From Alphaproteobacteria bacterium (lineage in GTDB: Bacteria; Pseudomonadota; Alphaproteobacteria; ATCC43930; CGMCC-115725): a DNA stretch of 48,593 nt. The position numbers were made by a program, and so were the translations under genes. Location: NCBI GenBank assembly GCA_021325525.1, contig JAJPHB010000087.1:1-48593 (forward strand). Direction: 5' to 3'. Positions 25,741 to 33,878 of the stretch are shown one piece after another. The notes under the pieces were generated by a model. It was given only the letters and a program-made list of their open reading frames with translations, was not told the DNA's origin and ran no database searches. Position 1 is the stretch's first letter. Each line of letters starts with the position of its first letter.

Positions 25741-26868
25741 CTATTCCGCCGCCGGGCGCCGGCGCGCGGCGATGCGGCGTTCGGCGACGACGGTGAGGCC
25801 GTAGCCTTCGAGCCCGACGATGGTGCGGTGCGTGTTGGAGAGGAGGATCATCTCGCGCACGCCGAGATCGAGCAGGATCTGCGCGCCGACGCCGTAGTCG
25901 CGCAGCTCCGGCGCGGCATGGACGTCATCGGCAACGCCGCGCAGGCGGTCGAGGAGGCTGGTGGGCGAGGCTTCGCGCAGCAGCACGACGACGCCCCGGC
26001 CTTCCGCGGCGATCATCTCCATGGCCTCGTGCAGGACGCCGCCGCGGCCGCTCGCGCTCGATCCCAGCACATCGTCGAGGACGTTCAAGGAATGCATGCG
26101 GACCAGCACCGGCCCCGGCGTCGCGATGTCGCCTTTGACGAGCGCGACATGCTCCACATATGCCACCTTGTTGACATAGATGTGCATGCGGTAGCGGCCG
26201 CCATAGCGGCTGTCGAAATCGGTCTCGAGCTTCTTCTCGACGAGGCGGTCGTGCCGCCGGCGATAGGCGATAAGGTCGGCGATGGTCGCGATCTTGAGGC
26301 CGTGGAGCTGCGCGAAGCGGACGAGGTCGGGGCGGCGCGCCATGGTGCCGTCGTCATTCATGATCTCGCAGATGACGCCGGAAGGGTTGAGGCCGGCGAG
26401 GCGCGCCACATCCACCGCCGCCTCGGTATGGCCGCTGCGCACGAGGACGCCGCCGTCGCGCGCCATCAGCGGGAAGATGTGGCCCGGCGTCACGAGGTCG
26501 TCCGGCCCCTTCGTCGGATCGATCGCCGTCGCGATGGTGCGGGCGCGGTCGGGCGCCGAGATGCCGGTCGTCACGCCCTCGCGCGCCTCGATCGAGACGG
26601 TGAAGGCGGTGCGCAGACGCGAGGCGTTCTGCTGCGGCATCAGCGGCAGGCGGAGCTGCTCGACGCGCTCGCGCGTCAGGGCGAGGCAGATGAGGCCGCG
26701 CCCGTGCTTCGCCATGAAGTTGATGGCCTGCGGCGTCGCCATTTGCGCGGGTATGACGAGGTCGCCCTCATCCTCGCGATCCTCGTCGTCGACGAGGATG
26801 AACATGCGCCCGTTGCGCGCGTCCTCGATGACCTCCTCGATGGGCGACGTCACTTCCATGAAGCTCAT
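25741..26868 (-). CDS. ribB: 3,4-dihydroxy-2-butanone 4-phosphate synthase with degenerate GTP cyclohydrolase II domain
   Basis: Residues 1-205 form a complete RibB domain, including the acidic DDEDREDEGDL (27-37) and SGHTEAAVDVARLAG (145-159), that makes the four-carbon unit of riboflavin from ribulose 5-phosphate. Residues 206-365 are homologous to RibA, but the zinc cysteines are gone: HSEC reads HSLN (259-262) and the RCDC region reads SASG (271-274). The catalytic RQEGRGIGL is replaced by REASPTSLL (298-306). This is the RibBX arrangement, so only the RibB activity is expected and a separate ribA should exist elsewhere. ribH follows after 8 bp. Confidence 0.93.
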   Translation of the reverse strand: MSFMEVTSPIEEVIEDARNGRMFILVDDEDREDEGDLVIPAQMATPQAINFMAKHGRGLICLALTRERVEQLRLPLMPQQNASRLRTAFTVSIEAREGVTTGISAPDRARTIATAIDPTKGPDDLVTPGHIFPLMARDGGVLVRSGHTEAAVDVARLAGLNPSGVICEIMNDDGTMARRPDLVRFAQLHGLKIATIADLIAYRRRHDRLVEKKLETDFDSRYGGRYRMHIYVNKVAYVEHVALVKGDIATPGPVLVRMHSLNVLDDVLGSSASGRGGVLHEAMEMIAAEGRGVVVLLREASPTSLLDRLRGVADDVHAAPELRDYGVGAQILLDLGVREMILLSNTHRTIVGLEGYGLTVVAERRIAARRRPAAE

Positions 26869-26971
26869 GACTGCGCCCCCGCTCCGACCATTCGCGTCCT
26901 CGCTCGCCGCCGCCCCGCCGCGCCTTGACTACCGCTTTCCTGGCGCGCGGCGCAAGCGCGCCGCCCCAGGC

Positions 26972-27565
26972 TTATGGGCTCGGGCTCTCGAGAAGGCGGG
27001 CGACATAGCGCGCCAGCACGTCGATCTCGAGATTGACGCGGTCGCCCGGCCGCGCCGTCCCGAAGCTGGTGCAGCTCTGGGTGTGCGGGATGATGTTGAC
27101 GCCGAAGACGGCGCCCTCGACCTCGTTGACGGTCAGCGACACGCCGTCGAGGGCGACCGAGCCCTTGGGCGCGATCGAGCGCGCGAGCGGCGCTGGCGCG
27201 CGGAAGCGGAAGCGGACGGAATCGCCTTCCGGGCGGCGCTCGACGATCTCGGCCGTCCCGTCGACATGGCCCAGCACGATATGGCCGCCGAACTCGTCGC
27301 CGAGCCTCAGGGCGCGTTCGAGGTTGACCTGCATGCCGGGGCGCCAGGCGCCGATCGTCGTCCTCGCCATGGTCTCGGCGGAGGCGGTGGCGGCGAACCA
27401 GTCCGCCCCCTTCTCGATGACGGTGAGGCAGACCCCAGAGCAGGCGATCGAGGCGCCGATCGCGACCTCCGCCATCGGGAAATGCGTGGCGATGACGAGC
27501 CGCGCGTCGCGCCCCGGATCGACCCGCCGGACGGTGCCGAGATCGGTGATGATGCCGCTGAACAT
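26972..27565 (-). CDS. ribE: Riboflavin synthase, alpha subunit
   Basis: Dismutates two lumazines to riboflavin. The 197-residue protein has the MFSGIITDLGTV start and two homologous barrels (lumazine-binding repeats) of about 90 residues, each with a GHVDG- or SLTVNEVEG-type motif (SGVCLTV near 43-49 and DGVSLTV near 139-145). It is separated from ribB by 103 bp. That gap holds a strong hairpin (arms GCGGCGC/GCGCCGC, 26947-26964) without a T-tract, and I find no FMN riboswitch. The upstream neighbour is the hydrolase gene. Confidence 0.95.
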   Translation of the reverse strand: MFSGIITDLGTVRRVDPGRDARLVIATHFPMAEVAIGASIACSGVCLTVIEKGADWFAATASAETMARTTIGAWRPGMQVNLERALRLGDEFGGHIVLGHVDGTAEIVERRPEGDSVRFRFRAPAPLARSIAPKGSVALDGVSLTVNEVEGAVFGVNIIPHTQSCTSFGTARPGDRVNLEIDVLARYVARLLESPSP

Positions 27566-27654
27566 GGGACGAGACTATGCGGGCGCGCGCCGGGTTTCCA
27601 GAATCACATCGATTCCTCTCCCCCCTTGCGCGAGAGGGCGCGTCAGGCGCTCCG

Positions 27655-28794
27655 CTACGCCGCCTTCCGCAGAAACTCCGTCAGCAAGCCGCTGACCGCC
27701 TCGGGCTGCTCCTGCTGGACCCAGTGGCCGGCGCCGTCGACGAGGCGGCAGAACAGCATCTTCGTCAAGGCGCGCTCCTGCATCCGCTCGAAGTCGCCGG
27801 GCTTCTGGTAGACGCCCCAGTCGCTCGCGCCGGCGATGAAGCAGGAGGGGACGTCGATGGTCCGGCCGGCGAAGAGCGCGAGCTCGCCGGCATAGCGGGG
27901 GATCGTCCGGCAGCGATACCATTGGAGGCCGCCCTGGAAGCCGGTGCGGGCGAATTCGCCGCTATAGACGGCAAGCTCGTCCTCGCTGAGCCAGCGGCAG
28001 CGCGCGATCGCCTCCGGCGAAGGCATCTCGGGCGCCACGGTCTCGGGCATGCTCTTTGCCAGATCCATGACGTAATAGGTCGGCAGCTTCGCCAGCTCCG
28101 CCGCGCTCCAGGCGGCGAGCCGATGCGGCTTGTTGCCCGGCCAGTCGGCGCTCTTGTGATGGTAATAGGCGCGCAGGAACGCATGGATGCCTTGCGGCGC
28201 GTTGCGCATCTCGGCATCGGCGGCGCGCGTCGAATAATACCATTGGTAGTGCTTCCGCGGCCGCGGCAGCGCCGCCAGCGCCGCGTGGATGTCGTCCTCG
28301 CCTCCGGCCGCGGCACCGGCGGAAAGCGCCGGCGGGCCGCCGAAAGGCGCGCTCATGAGAGCGACGGCGCGGAAGACATCGGGGCGCGCGAGCGCGCAAT
28401 AGGCGGCGACGGGCGAGCCGAAATCGTGGCCGACGACCGCCGCGACATGGCGGTGGCCGAGAGCGAAGACGAGCGCCAGCGCGTCGCGGACCAGGTTGAG
28501 GAGGCCGAAGGAGCCGAGATCGCCGTCGTAGTCGCCGTCCCATCCGGTGGTCCGCCCATAGCCGCGCTGGTCGGGCGCCACCACATGGAACCCCGCCGCG
28601 GCGAGCGGCAGCATCACCTTGCGCCAACTGTAGGCGAGCTCCGGAAAGCCGTGGAGGAGAAGGAGGCACGGCCGCCCTTCCTCCGCGAAGCCGGCTTCGA
28701 GGATGTGGAGGCGCAGCCCGTTGACGCCCTCGACGAAGCGCGCCCGTATGCCGGGCGGCAGCGCCGCTTCGGGCAAGGGCGCGAGCGTCGTCAT
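27655..28794 (-). CDS. Alpha/beta hydrolase, epoxide hydrolase-like
   Basis: A 379-residue alpha/beta-hydrolase-fold enzyme. The oxyanion HGFPE motif (LLLHGFPELAYSW) and the nucleophile elbow VGHDFGSP, with Asp instead of Ser, point to epoxide hydrolase or haloalkane dehalogenase chemistry. HGFPE favours epoxide hydrolase. The catalytic histidine is in GAGHWVQQEQP. The substrate is unknown. It overlaps the ribD stop by 4 bp and lies about 90 bp before ribE, so it is inside the riboflavin operon, an unusual position for this family. Confidence 0.88.
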   Translation of the reverse strand: MTTLAPLPEAALPPGIRARFVEGVNGLRLHILEAGFAEEGRPCLLLLHGFPELAYSWRKVMLPLAAAGFHVVAPDQRGYGRTTGWDGDYDGDLGSFGLLNLVRDALALVFALGHRHVAAVVGHDFGSPVAAYCALARPDVFRAVALMSAPFGGPPALSAGAAAGGEDDIHAALAALPRPRKHYQWYYSTRAADAEMRNAPQGIHAFLRAYYHHKSADWPGNKPHRLAAWSAAELAKLPTYYVMDLAKSMPETVAPEMPSPEAIARCRWLSEDELAVYSGEFARTGFQGGLQWYRCRTIPRYAGELALFAGRTIDVPSCFIAGASDWGVYQKPGDFERMQERALTKMLFCRLVDGAGHWVQQEQPEAVSGLLTEFLRKAA

Positions 28795-29894
28795 GCGGCG
28801 CGGCGGTAGGTTTCGAGGATGTCGTCGCCGACCGTCTCGACGGCGATCCGGGTGAAGCCGGGCGCAGCGTCGAGCCGCGCGAGGCCGAAGGGCGCGACGG
28901 CCGGGACGCCGTCGCCGCCGATGACGCGCGCGGCGCGGAACCAGGCGATGCGATCGACGAGCCCCTCGCGCAGCAGCGCGGCGGCGAGGCGGGAGCCGCC
29001 TTCGACGAGGATGCGGGTGAGGCCGCGCGCGCCGAGCGCCCGCAGCGCCTCGCGGAGATCGACGCCGCCGCCCTCGCCCGCCGCGACTTCGATGATGTCG
29101 ACGCCGCAGGCTTGGAGATCCGCGCGGCGCGCGGGGTCGCCGCCCGGCAGCGTCAGGACCCAGCTCGGGACCTGTCGCGCCTCGGCGGCGACATGCGCCG
29201 ACGGCGGCAGACGCAGGCGGCTGTCGAGGACGAGACGCACCGGCGAGCGCCCGACGAGACCGGGCAAGCGGCAGGTGAGATGCGGATCGTCGGCCAGCAC
29301 CGTGCCGCTGCCGACCAGGATCGCGTCATGCCCGGCGCGCAAGAGATGGCCGCGGTCGCGCGCCGGCTCTCCCGTGATCCAGCGGCTCTCTCCGTCGCTT
29401 GTCGCGATGCAGCCGTCGAGGCTCGTCGCGAGCTTCAAGGTGACGAGCGGGCGGCCCTCGCGCATCCGCATGAGGAAGCCGGCATTGAGCTCGGCCGCCT
29501 CGGCGGCGCAAAGCCCGGTCTCGACGGCAATCCCGGCGGCGCGCAGCCGGGCGATGCCCTGGCCTGAGACGCGCGGGGCGGGATCCTCGATCGGAACGAC
29601 GATGCGGGTGAGGCCGGCGGCGATGAGCGCGTCGGTGCAGGGCGGCGTCTTTCCCCAGTGGCAGCAGGGTTCGAGGCTGACATAGGCGGTGGCGCCGCGC
29701 GCCGCGGCGCCGGCGCGCGCCAGCGCCTCCGTCTCGCCATGGGGCCGGCCGCCGGGCTGCGTCCAACCGCGGCCGAGGACGCGGCCATCGCCGACGATGA
29801 CGCAGCCGACCGCAGGGTTGGGCCACACCTCGCCGAGGCCGCGCCGCGCCAGGGCGATCGCCGCCCGCATATACGAGGCGTCGTCCATGCTCAA
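28791..29894 (-). CDS. ribD: Bifunctional diaminohydroxyphosphoribosylaminopyrimidine deaminase / reductase
   Basis: Second and third steps of riboflavin synthesis. The N-terminal deaminase domain (about 1-145) has the zinc site His52-x-Glu54 (PHGETEA) and Cys77/Cys86 in [12 protein letters not shown]. The C-terminal NADPH-dependent reductase domain (about 150-365) contains [14 protein letters not shown] and [14 protein letters not shown]. It overlaps nrdR by 4 bp upstream and the hydrolase by 4 bp downstream. The glyA-nrdR-ribD order is typical of alphaproteobacteria. Confidence 0.96.
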   Translation of the reverse strand: MSMDDASYMRAAIALARRGLGEVWPNPAVGCVIVGDGRVLGRGWTQPGGRPHGETEALARAGAAARGATAYVSLEPCCHWGKTPPCTDALIAAGLTRIVVPIEDPAPRVSGQGIARLRAAGIAVETGLCAAEAAELNAGFLMRMREGRPLVTLKLATSLDGCIATSDGESRWITGEPARDRGHLLRAGHDAILVGSGTVLADDPHLTCRLPGLVGRSPVRLVLDSRLRLPPSAHVAAEARQVPSWVLTLPGGDPARRADLQACGVDIIEVAAGEGGGVDLREALRALGARGLTRILVEGGSRLAAALLREGLVDRIAWFRAARVIGGDGVPAVAPFGLARLDAAPGFTRIAVETVGDDILETYRRAA

Positions 29895-30349
29895 TCGCTG
29901 TCGGCGCTGATGCGGCCGACGAACTCGCCGAAATCCTTGGCCTCGCGGAAGTTGCGGTAGACCGAGGCGAAGCGGACATAGGCGACCTGGTCGAGGCTGG
30001 ACAGCGCCTCCATGACGAGGCCGCCGATGACATCGCTCGGAATCTCGCTTTCCCCGGAGCTTTCGAGCTGGCGCACCATAGAGTTGATGACGCGCTCCAC
30101 CCGTTCCGGCTCGACCGGGCGCTTGCGCAGCGCGACATGGATCGAGCGGGCGAGCTTGTCGCGGTCGAAAGGCTCGCGCTGCCCGCCCTTCTTGACGACG
30201 GTCAGCTCGCGCAGCTGGACGCGCTCGAAGGTCGTGAAGCGCGCCGCGCAGTTCGGGCAGAAGCGGCGGCGGCGGATGGCGGCGCGATCATCGGTCGGAC
30301 GCGAATCCTTCACCTGCGTATCGTCGAAACCGCAAAATGGACAGCGCAT
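29891..30349 (-). CDS. nrdR: Transcriptional repressor NrdR
   Basis: Zinc-ribbon and ATP-cone repressor of ribonucleotide reductase genes that senses ATP/dATP. The 152-residue protein has four zinc cysteines (Cys3, Cys6, Cys31, Cys34) and an ATP-cone domain beginning [28 protein letters not shown] lies just upstream of the ATG. It overlaps ribD by 4 bp. No NrdR-box pair was recognised in the window, so its targets are elsewhere. Confidence 0.96.
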   Translation of the reverse strand: MRCPFCGFDDTQVKDSRPTDDRAAIRRRRFCPNCAARFTTFERVQLRELTVVKKGGQREPFDRDKLARSIHVALRKRPVEPERVERVINSMVRQLESSGESEIPSDVIGGLVMEALSSLDQVAYVRFASVYRNFREAKDFGEFVGRISADSD

Positions 30350-30447
30350 CGTCCCCTCCCAGAGGCGCCGCGGCGCTCAGCCTCGCGCCCGCGCGGAACC
30401 CGCGCGCAAGGCGCGAAGAGGCAGGGCGGCGGCCGGCGTTCCTCGTG

Positions 30448-31743
30448 TCATGGCAGATCGGGATAGATGGGAAAGCGGGCGCAGAGGGCGTGGACCTGGT
30501 CGCGGATGCGCCGCTCCGTCGCTTCGCCGTCATTGCGCCCCGCCATCGAGGCCTCGAGCACCTCGACGATCATGCGGCCGATTTCGCGGAACTCCTTCTC
30601 GCCGAAGCCGCGCGTCGTCGCCGCTGGCGAGCCGAGGCGGATGCCCGAGGTGATCGTCGGCTTCTCTGGGTCGAAGGGGATGCCGTTCTTGTTGCAGGTG
30701 ATGCCGGCGCGCCCGAGAGCCGCCTCGGCGAGCTTGCCGGTCAGCCCCTTCGGCCGCAGATCGACCAGCATGAGATGCGAATCCGTGCCTCCCGAAACGA
30801 TGGCGAGGCCGCTCTCGGCGAGCGTCGCCGCGAGCGCCCGCGCATTGGCGAGAACCGCGCGCGCATAGTCCTTGAAGGCCGGCTGCAGCGCCTCGCCGAG
30901 GGCGACCGCCTTGGCGGCGATGGCGTGCATGAGCGGCCCGCCCTGGAGGCCGGGGAAGACGGCGCTGTTGATGCGGGTGCCGATCTCCGGATCCTGGCAG
31001 ACGATCATGCCGCCGCGCGGGCCGCGCAAGGTCTTGTGCGTCGTCGTCGTCACGACATGGGCGTGCGGCAGCGGGCTCGGATAGACGCCGCCGGCGACGA
31101 GCCCGGCGAAATGCGCCATGTCCACCATGAAATAGGCGCCGACCTCGTCGGCGATCCGGCGGAAGCGCGCGAAGTCGATGACCCGCGGATAGGCGGAGCC
31201 GCCGGCGATGATGAGCTTCGGCCGCTCTTCGCGCGCCAGTCTCTCCACTTCCTCGAAGTCGATGCGCGCGTCGTCGCGGCGGACGCCGTAGGAGACGATG
31301 CGGAACCATTTGCCTGAGAGGTTGGGCGCGGCGCCGTGCGTCAGATGGCCGCCGGCGGCGAGCGACATGCCCATGACCGTGTCGCCCGGTTTGAGGAGCG
31401 CGAGGAACACCGCCTGGTTCGCCTGCGCCCCCGAATGCGGCTGGACATTGGCGAAGGCGCAGTCGAAGAGGCGCTTCGCGCGCTCGATCGCCAGGGTCTC
31501 GGCGACATCGACGAATTGGCAGCCGCCGTAATAGCGGCGGCCGGGATAGCCCTCCGCGTATTTGTTGGTCAGCACCGAGCCCTGCGCTTCGAGGACGGCG
31601 CGCGAGACGATGTTCTCGGAGGCGATGAGCTCGATCTCGTGGCGCTGGCGGCCGAGCTCGGCACGGATCGCGGCCGCGATCTCGGGATCGCCATCCGACA
31701 GCGCGGCGGTGAAAAAGGGAGAAGCGTCGGGGCGGGAAGACAT
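30448..31743 (-). CDS. glyA: Serine hydroxymethyltransferase
   Basis: PLP enzyme interconverting serine and glycine while charging tetrahydrofolate with a one-carbon unit. The protein has 431 residues from the chosen ATG, with PLP lysine Lys237 in [14 protein letters not shown]. Other family segments are [22 protein letters not shown] and [12 protein letters not shown]. An upstream ATG at 31779 would add 12 residues ([12 protein letters not shown]) and lies 1 bp from the rpiB stop, so it is also possible. rpiB precedes it and nrdR follows. Confidence 0.95.
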   Translation of the reverse strand: MSSRPDASPFFTAALSDGDPEIAAAIRAELGRQRHEIELIASENIVSRAVLEAQGSVLTNKYAEGYPGRRYYGGCQFVDVAETLAIERAKRLFDCAFANVQPHSGAQANQAVFLALLKPGDTVMGMSLAAGGHLTHGAAPNLSGKWFRIVSYGVRRDDARIDFEEVERLAREERPKLIIAGGSAYPRVIDFARFRRIADEVGAYFMVDMAHFAGLVAGGVYPSPLPHAHVVTTTTHKTLRGPRGGMIVCQDPEIGTRINSAVFPGLQGGPLMHAIAAKAVALGEALQPAFKDYARAVLANARALAATLAESGLAIVSGGTDSHLMLVDLRPKGLTGKLAEAALGRAGITCNKNGIPFDPEKPTITSGIRLGSPAATTRGFGEKEFREIGRMIVEVLEASMAGRNDGEATERRIRDQVHALCARFPIYPDLP

Positions 31744-31780
31744 GGCGGTGCGCGGTTCCGAGGCTGGATTGGCGGGCATT

Positions 31781-32227
31781 TCAGCCGAGCTTGGCGACCC
31801 GCCGGGCATGGCGGCCGCCTTCGAACGGCGTCGTCAGGAAGGTCTCGACACAGTCCCTGGCGGTCTCGATACCGATCAACCGGCCGCCAAGAACGAGGAC
31901 ATTGGCGTCGTTATGCTGGCGCGCCAGCCGCGCCGTCAAGCCGTCGTGGCAGAGCGCCGCGCGGATTCCGGGATGCCGGTTCGCTGCGATCGACATGCCG
32001 ATGCCGCTGCCGCAGGCGAGGATACCGCGCGTCGCCCGGCCCGCCTTCAGCGCCTTGGCGAGGGCGGCGGCGAAATCGGGGTAGTCGACGCTCTCGCGGC
32101 TCGTCGTGCCGAGGTCGAGCACGGTGAGGCCGCGCTCGCGCAGGATGGCGGCCAGCGTCGCTTTGAGCTCGTAGCCCGCGTGATCCGCCGCGAGCGCGAC
32201 GGTATCGGCGATCGAGGTTTCGGGCAT
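31781..32227 (-). CDS. rpiB: Ribose 5-phosphate isomerase B
   Basis: Interconverts ribose 5-phosphate and ribulose 5-phosphate, the RibB substrate, in the pentose phosphate pathway. The 148-residue protein has the family start [16 protein letters not shown] and the catalytic cysteine (Cys72) in [17 protein letters not shown]. The ATG at 32227 was chosen; a TTG nine bases upstream has a closer ribosome-binding sequence. A promoter lies at 32257-32286, making rpiB the likely first gene of the long rpiB-glyA-nrdR-rib-nusB-thiL series. Confidence 0.93.
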   Translation of the reverse strand: MPETSIADTVALAADHAGYELKATLAAILRERGLTVLDLGTTSRESVDYPDFAAALAKALKAGRATRGILACGSGIGMSIAANRHPGIRAALCHDGLTARLARQHNDANVLVLGGRLIGIETARDCVETFLTTPFEGGRHARRVAKLG

Positions 32228-32256
32228 CGGCACCAACCATCCTGCGGGAACGCCGA

Positions 32257-32286
32257 TTCATACCATATATCGGCGGAGGATGTCAG
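32257..32286 (-). promoter_or_regulatory. Promoter of rpiB-glyA series
   Basis: Minus strand: -35 CTGACA (32281-32286), 18-bp spacer, -10 TATGAA (32257-32262), about 30 bp before the rpiB start. AT-rich DNA surrounds it. Confidence 0.55.
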
Positions 32287-32552
32287 GTCCGGCACAACGG
32301 ATCGAGGCGGCGCGGCGCTCTGAACCGAAGGCTTATTCGCGCAAATATCGCCCTTCCCGGCGCAAGAGGCATGCCCGACCCCGACGTATATTTCTGCGAT
32401 GCGAGGGTCTTTCATTCGCCTTGCGTATATATCGATTGATCCATCATTGCCGATCACTGAATCCGCGCCGATCGAATGCCGCCGGAGCAAGACGATCTGA
32501 CCTCATCGCCACTCTGCCCGAATGTCGAATACTCTCGACCAAGGGTTTCCGA
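32287..32552. other. AT-richer divergent intergenic region upstream of mucR
   Basis: The region between rpiB and mucR has clearly lower GC than the rest and several T/A-step-rich patches (GTATATTTCTG near 32389, GTATATATCGATTGATC near 32426). Such patches are the kind of DNA that MucR/Ros proteins bind, so autoregulation is plausible. No gene is supported here. Confidence 0.4.
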
Positions 32553-32581
32553 TTGACACGAAAAAATCACTCTGCAATTAT
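32553..32581 (+). promoter_or_regulatory. Sigma-70 promoter of mucR
   Basis: Perfect -35 TTGACA (32553-32558), 17-bp spacer and -10 AATTAT (32576-32581), 47 bp before the ATG. The spacer contains an A6 run. Confidence 0.75.
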
Positions 32582-32628
32582 CACCGCGCTTTTCGTGAAT
32601 TAACGCATTTATCCGAGGCGCCAGAATA

Positions 32629-33084
32629 ATGGTCGAGCCGACACCATCTGCGAAAGTCGCAGAAGAGGAGCTGCTCCGCATGACGGCGGACGTGGTTGCC
32701 GCCTATGTGAGCAATAACTCGCTGCCGACGGCACAATTGGCCGAGGTCATCAACGCCGTCTTTACGTCGCTGCGGGCGCTGGACAGCAAGCCACCGGAAG
32801 CAAAATCCGAGCCGTTGAAGCCGGCGGTGCCGATCCGCAAGTCGATCACGCCGGATTACTTGATCTGCCTCGAGGACGGCAAGAAGCTGAAGATGCTGAA
32901 GCGGCATCTTCGCTCGACCTACAATCTGACGCCCGACGAATACCGCGCGAAATGGGGGCTGGGCCCCGACTATCCGATGGTCGCGCCGAACTATGCGGAG
33001 CAGCGCTCGGCCTTCGCCAAGAAGATCGGGCTCGGCCGCGGCACCGGGCGGCAGACGGGCAAGCGCGCCGCCGCCAAGAAATAA
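32629..33084 (+). CDS. mucR: MucR/Ros-family transcriptional regulator
   Basis: A 151-residue global regulator of the Ros/MucR zinc-finger family, which in rhizobia and Brucella controls exopolysaccharide, motility and virulence genes. The DNA-binding region is YLICLEDGKKLKMLKRHL followed by RSTYNLTPDEYRAKWGLG (about 78-112). Compared with Ros, the second Cys is Asp83 and the second His position holds Thr/Tyr, leaving Cys80, Asp83 and His93; other MucR-like proteins also show reduced zinc sites. The N-terminal half (ELLRMTADVVAAYVSNNSLP) is the oligomerisation part. It has its own promoter and terminator. Confidence 0.93.
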   Translation: MVEPTPSAKVAEEELLRMTADVVAAYVSNNSLPTAQLAEVINAVFTSLRALDSKPPEAKSEPLKPAVPIRKSITPDYLICLEDGKKLKMLKRHLRSTYNLTPDEYRAKWGLGPDYPMVAPNYAEQRSAFAKKIGLGRGTGRQTGKRAAAKK

Positions 33085-33116
33085 CAACAACGATACGGTA
33101 CCTGGACTGCAGCGAT

Positions 33117-33148
33117 CACCGCATCCGCGAGGATGCGGTGAATTTTTT
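33117..33148 (+). terminator. Rho-independent terminator of mucR
   Basis: A perfect 10-bp stem CACCGCATCC/GGATGCGGTG (33117-33126, 33131-33140) with a GCGA tetraloop is followed by AATTTTTT (33141-33148). It lies 32 bp after the stop codon and is the clearest terminator in the window. Confidence 0.93.
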
Positions 33149-33162
33149 CGCCGGCCTTGCCC

Positions 33163-33804
33163 TCAGCCCGGCGCGGCGGCCGGGCGCGCGACGATGACGC
33201 GGATCGGCGTCGGATTGTAGGCATTCGCCGGATTGTGCACCTGCGGGCAGTTCGAAAGGACGGCGAGCGCATCCATCTCGGCGCGCAGATCGACATGGTC
33301 GCCGGGCTTCGAGCGGCCATCGACGATCGCCATGCCGCCTTCGGCCGTCACCGGCACATACATGAAGAAATTGACGTTGGCGACGATGTCGCGGCGGTCG
33401 AGGCCGAATTTCGCGAGGCCGCGCAGAAAATTGTCGCGGCAATTGGGCGTGTCGCGGACGCCGTAGCGGACGAAGTTGCTCTCGCTGCTGCAGCAGCCCC
33501 CGATCGTGTCGTGGAAGCCGCAGGTGTCGCGGACCACCGTGAAGATCGGGTTGCCGAGCCCGGAATAGAGCTTCGTTCCCTCGCCGATGAAGATCGAGCC
33601 GGCGATCTTCATCGTATCGGCGGCGTTGTAGCGCTCGCCGGGATCGGCGGCGTTGTAGCAGAGGAAATCGACGGCCTGGCAGCCTTCGAGATCGATGATG
33701 CGCAGGATGTTGCCGCGCTCGACGAGCGCCGACCAGTGCCCGCCCGCCGCCACGACCGTATCCTCGATGACCGTGCCGAGGTCGTTCCCGCCGCCCGCCG
33801 CCAT
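33163..33804 (-). CDS. Urea carboxylase-associated family protein (DUF1989)
   Basis: A 213-residue protein of the DUF1989 family, often encoded with urea carboxylase/allophanate hydrolase genes but without a firmly known reaction. Family segments are LRIIDLEGCQAVDFLCYNA, CGFHDTIGGCCSSESN and VNFFMYVPV, with conserved Cys and His residues that could bind metal. I chose the ATG giving MAAGGGND because AGGAGG lies just upstream; the longer frame would run through the terminator at 33833. It follows the binding-protein gene of a Liv transporter. No urea carboxylase or urease gene is in the window. Confidence 0.85.
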   Translation of the reverse strand: MAAGGGNDLGTVIEDTVVAAGGHWSALVERGNILRIIDLEGCQAVDFLCYNAADPGERYNAADTMKIAGSIFIGEGTKLYSGLGNPIFTVVRDTCGFHDTIGGCCSSESNFVRYGVRDTPNCRDNFLRGLAKFGLDRRDIVANVNFFMYVPVTAEGGMAIVDGRSKPGDHVDLRAEMDALAVLSNCPQVHNPANAYNPTPIRVIVARPAAAPG

Positions 33805-33832
33805 GATCGCCTCCTTCGCTCCGCTGCCGACG

Positions 33833-33858
33833 AAAAAGGCCCGGCTCGCGCCGGGCCT
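33833..33858 (-). terminator. Rho-independent terminator after the binding-protein gene
   Basis: A 9-bp stem AGGCCCGGC/GCCGGGCCT (33837-33845, 33850-33858), 4-nt loop, then five T in the minus direction (33833-33837, the innermost base shared with the stem). It separates the liv cluster from the DUF1989 gene. Confidence 0.85.
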
Positions 33859-33878
33859 CTCCCTCGTCGAGATGCCGA

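Noticed and set aside
26869-26971. FMN riboswitch in front of ribB
   Set aside because: The gap is too short and GC-rich for the RFN element, and none of its conserved blocks is recognisable; only a hairpin without a T-tract is present.
27613-27645. Possible third copy of the CCCTCTCCCGC hairpin family after the hydrolase gene
   Set aside because: Only CCTCTCCCC and GCGCGAGAGGGCG remain, with poor pairing and no CCCTCA flank; similarity is too weak to call a copy.
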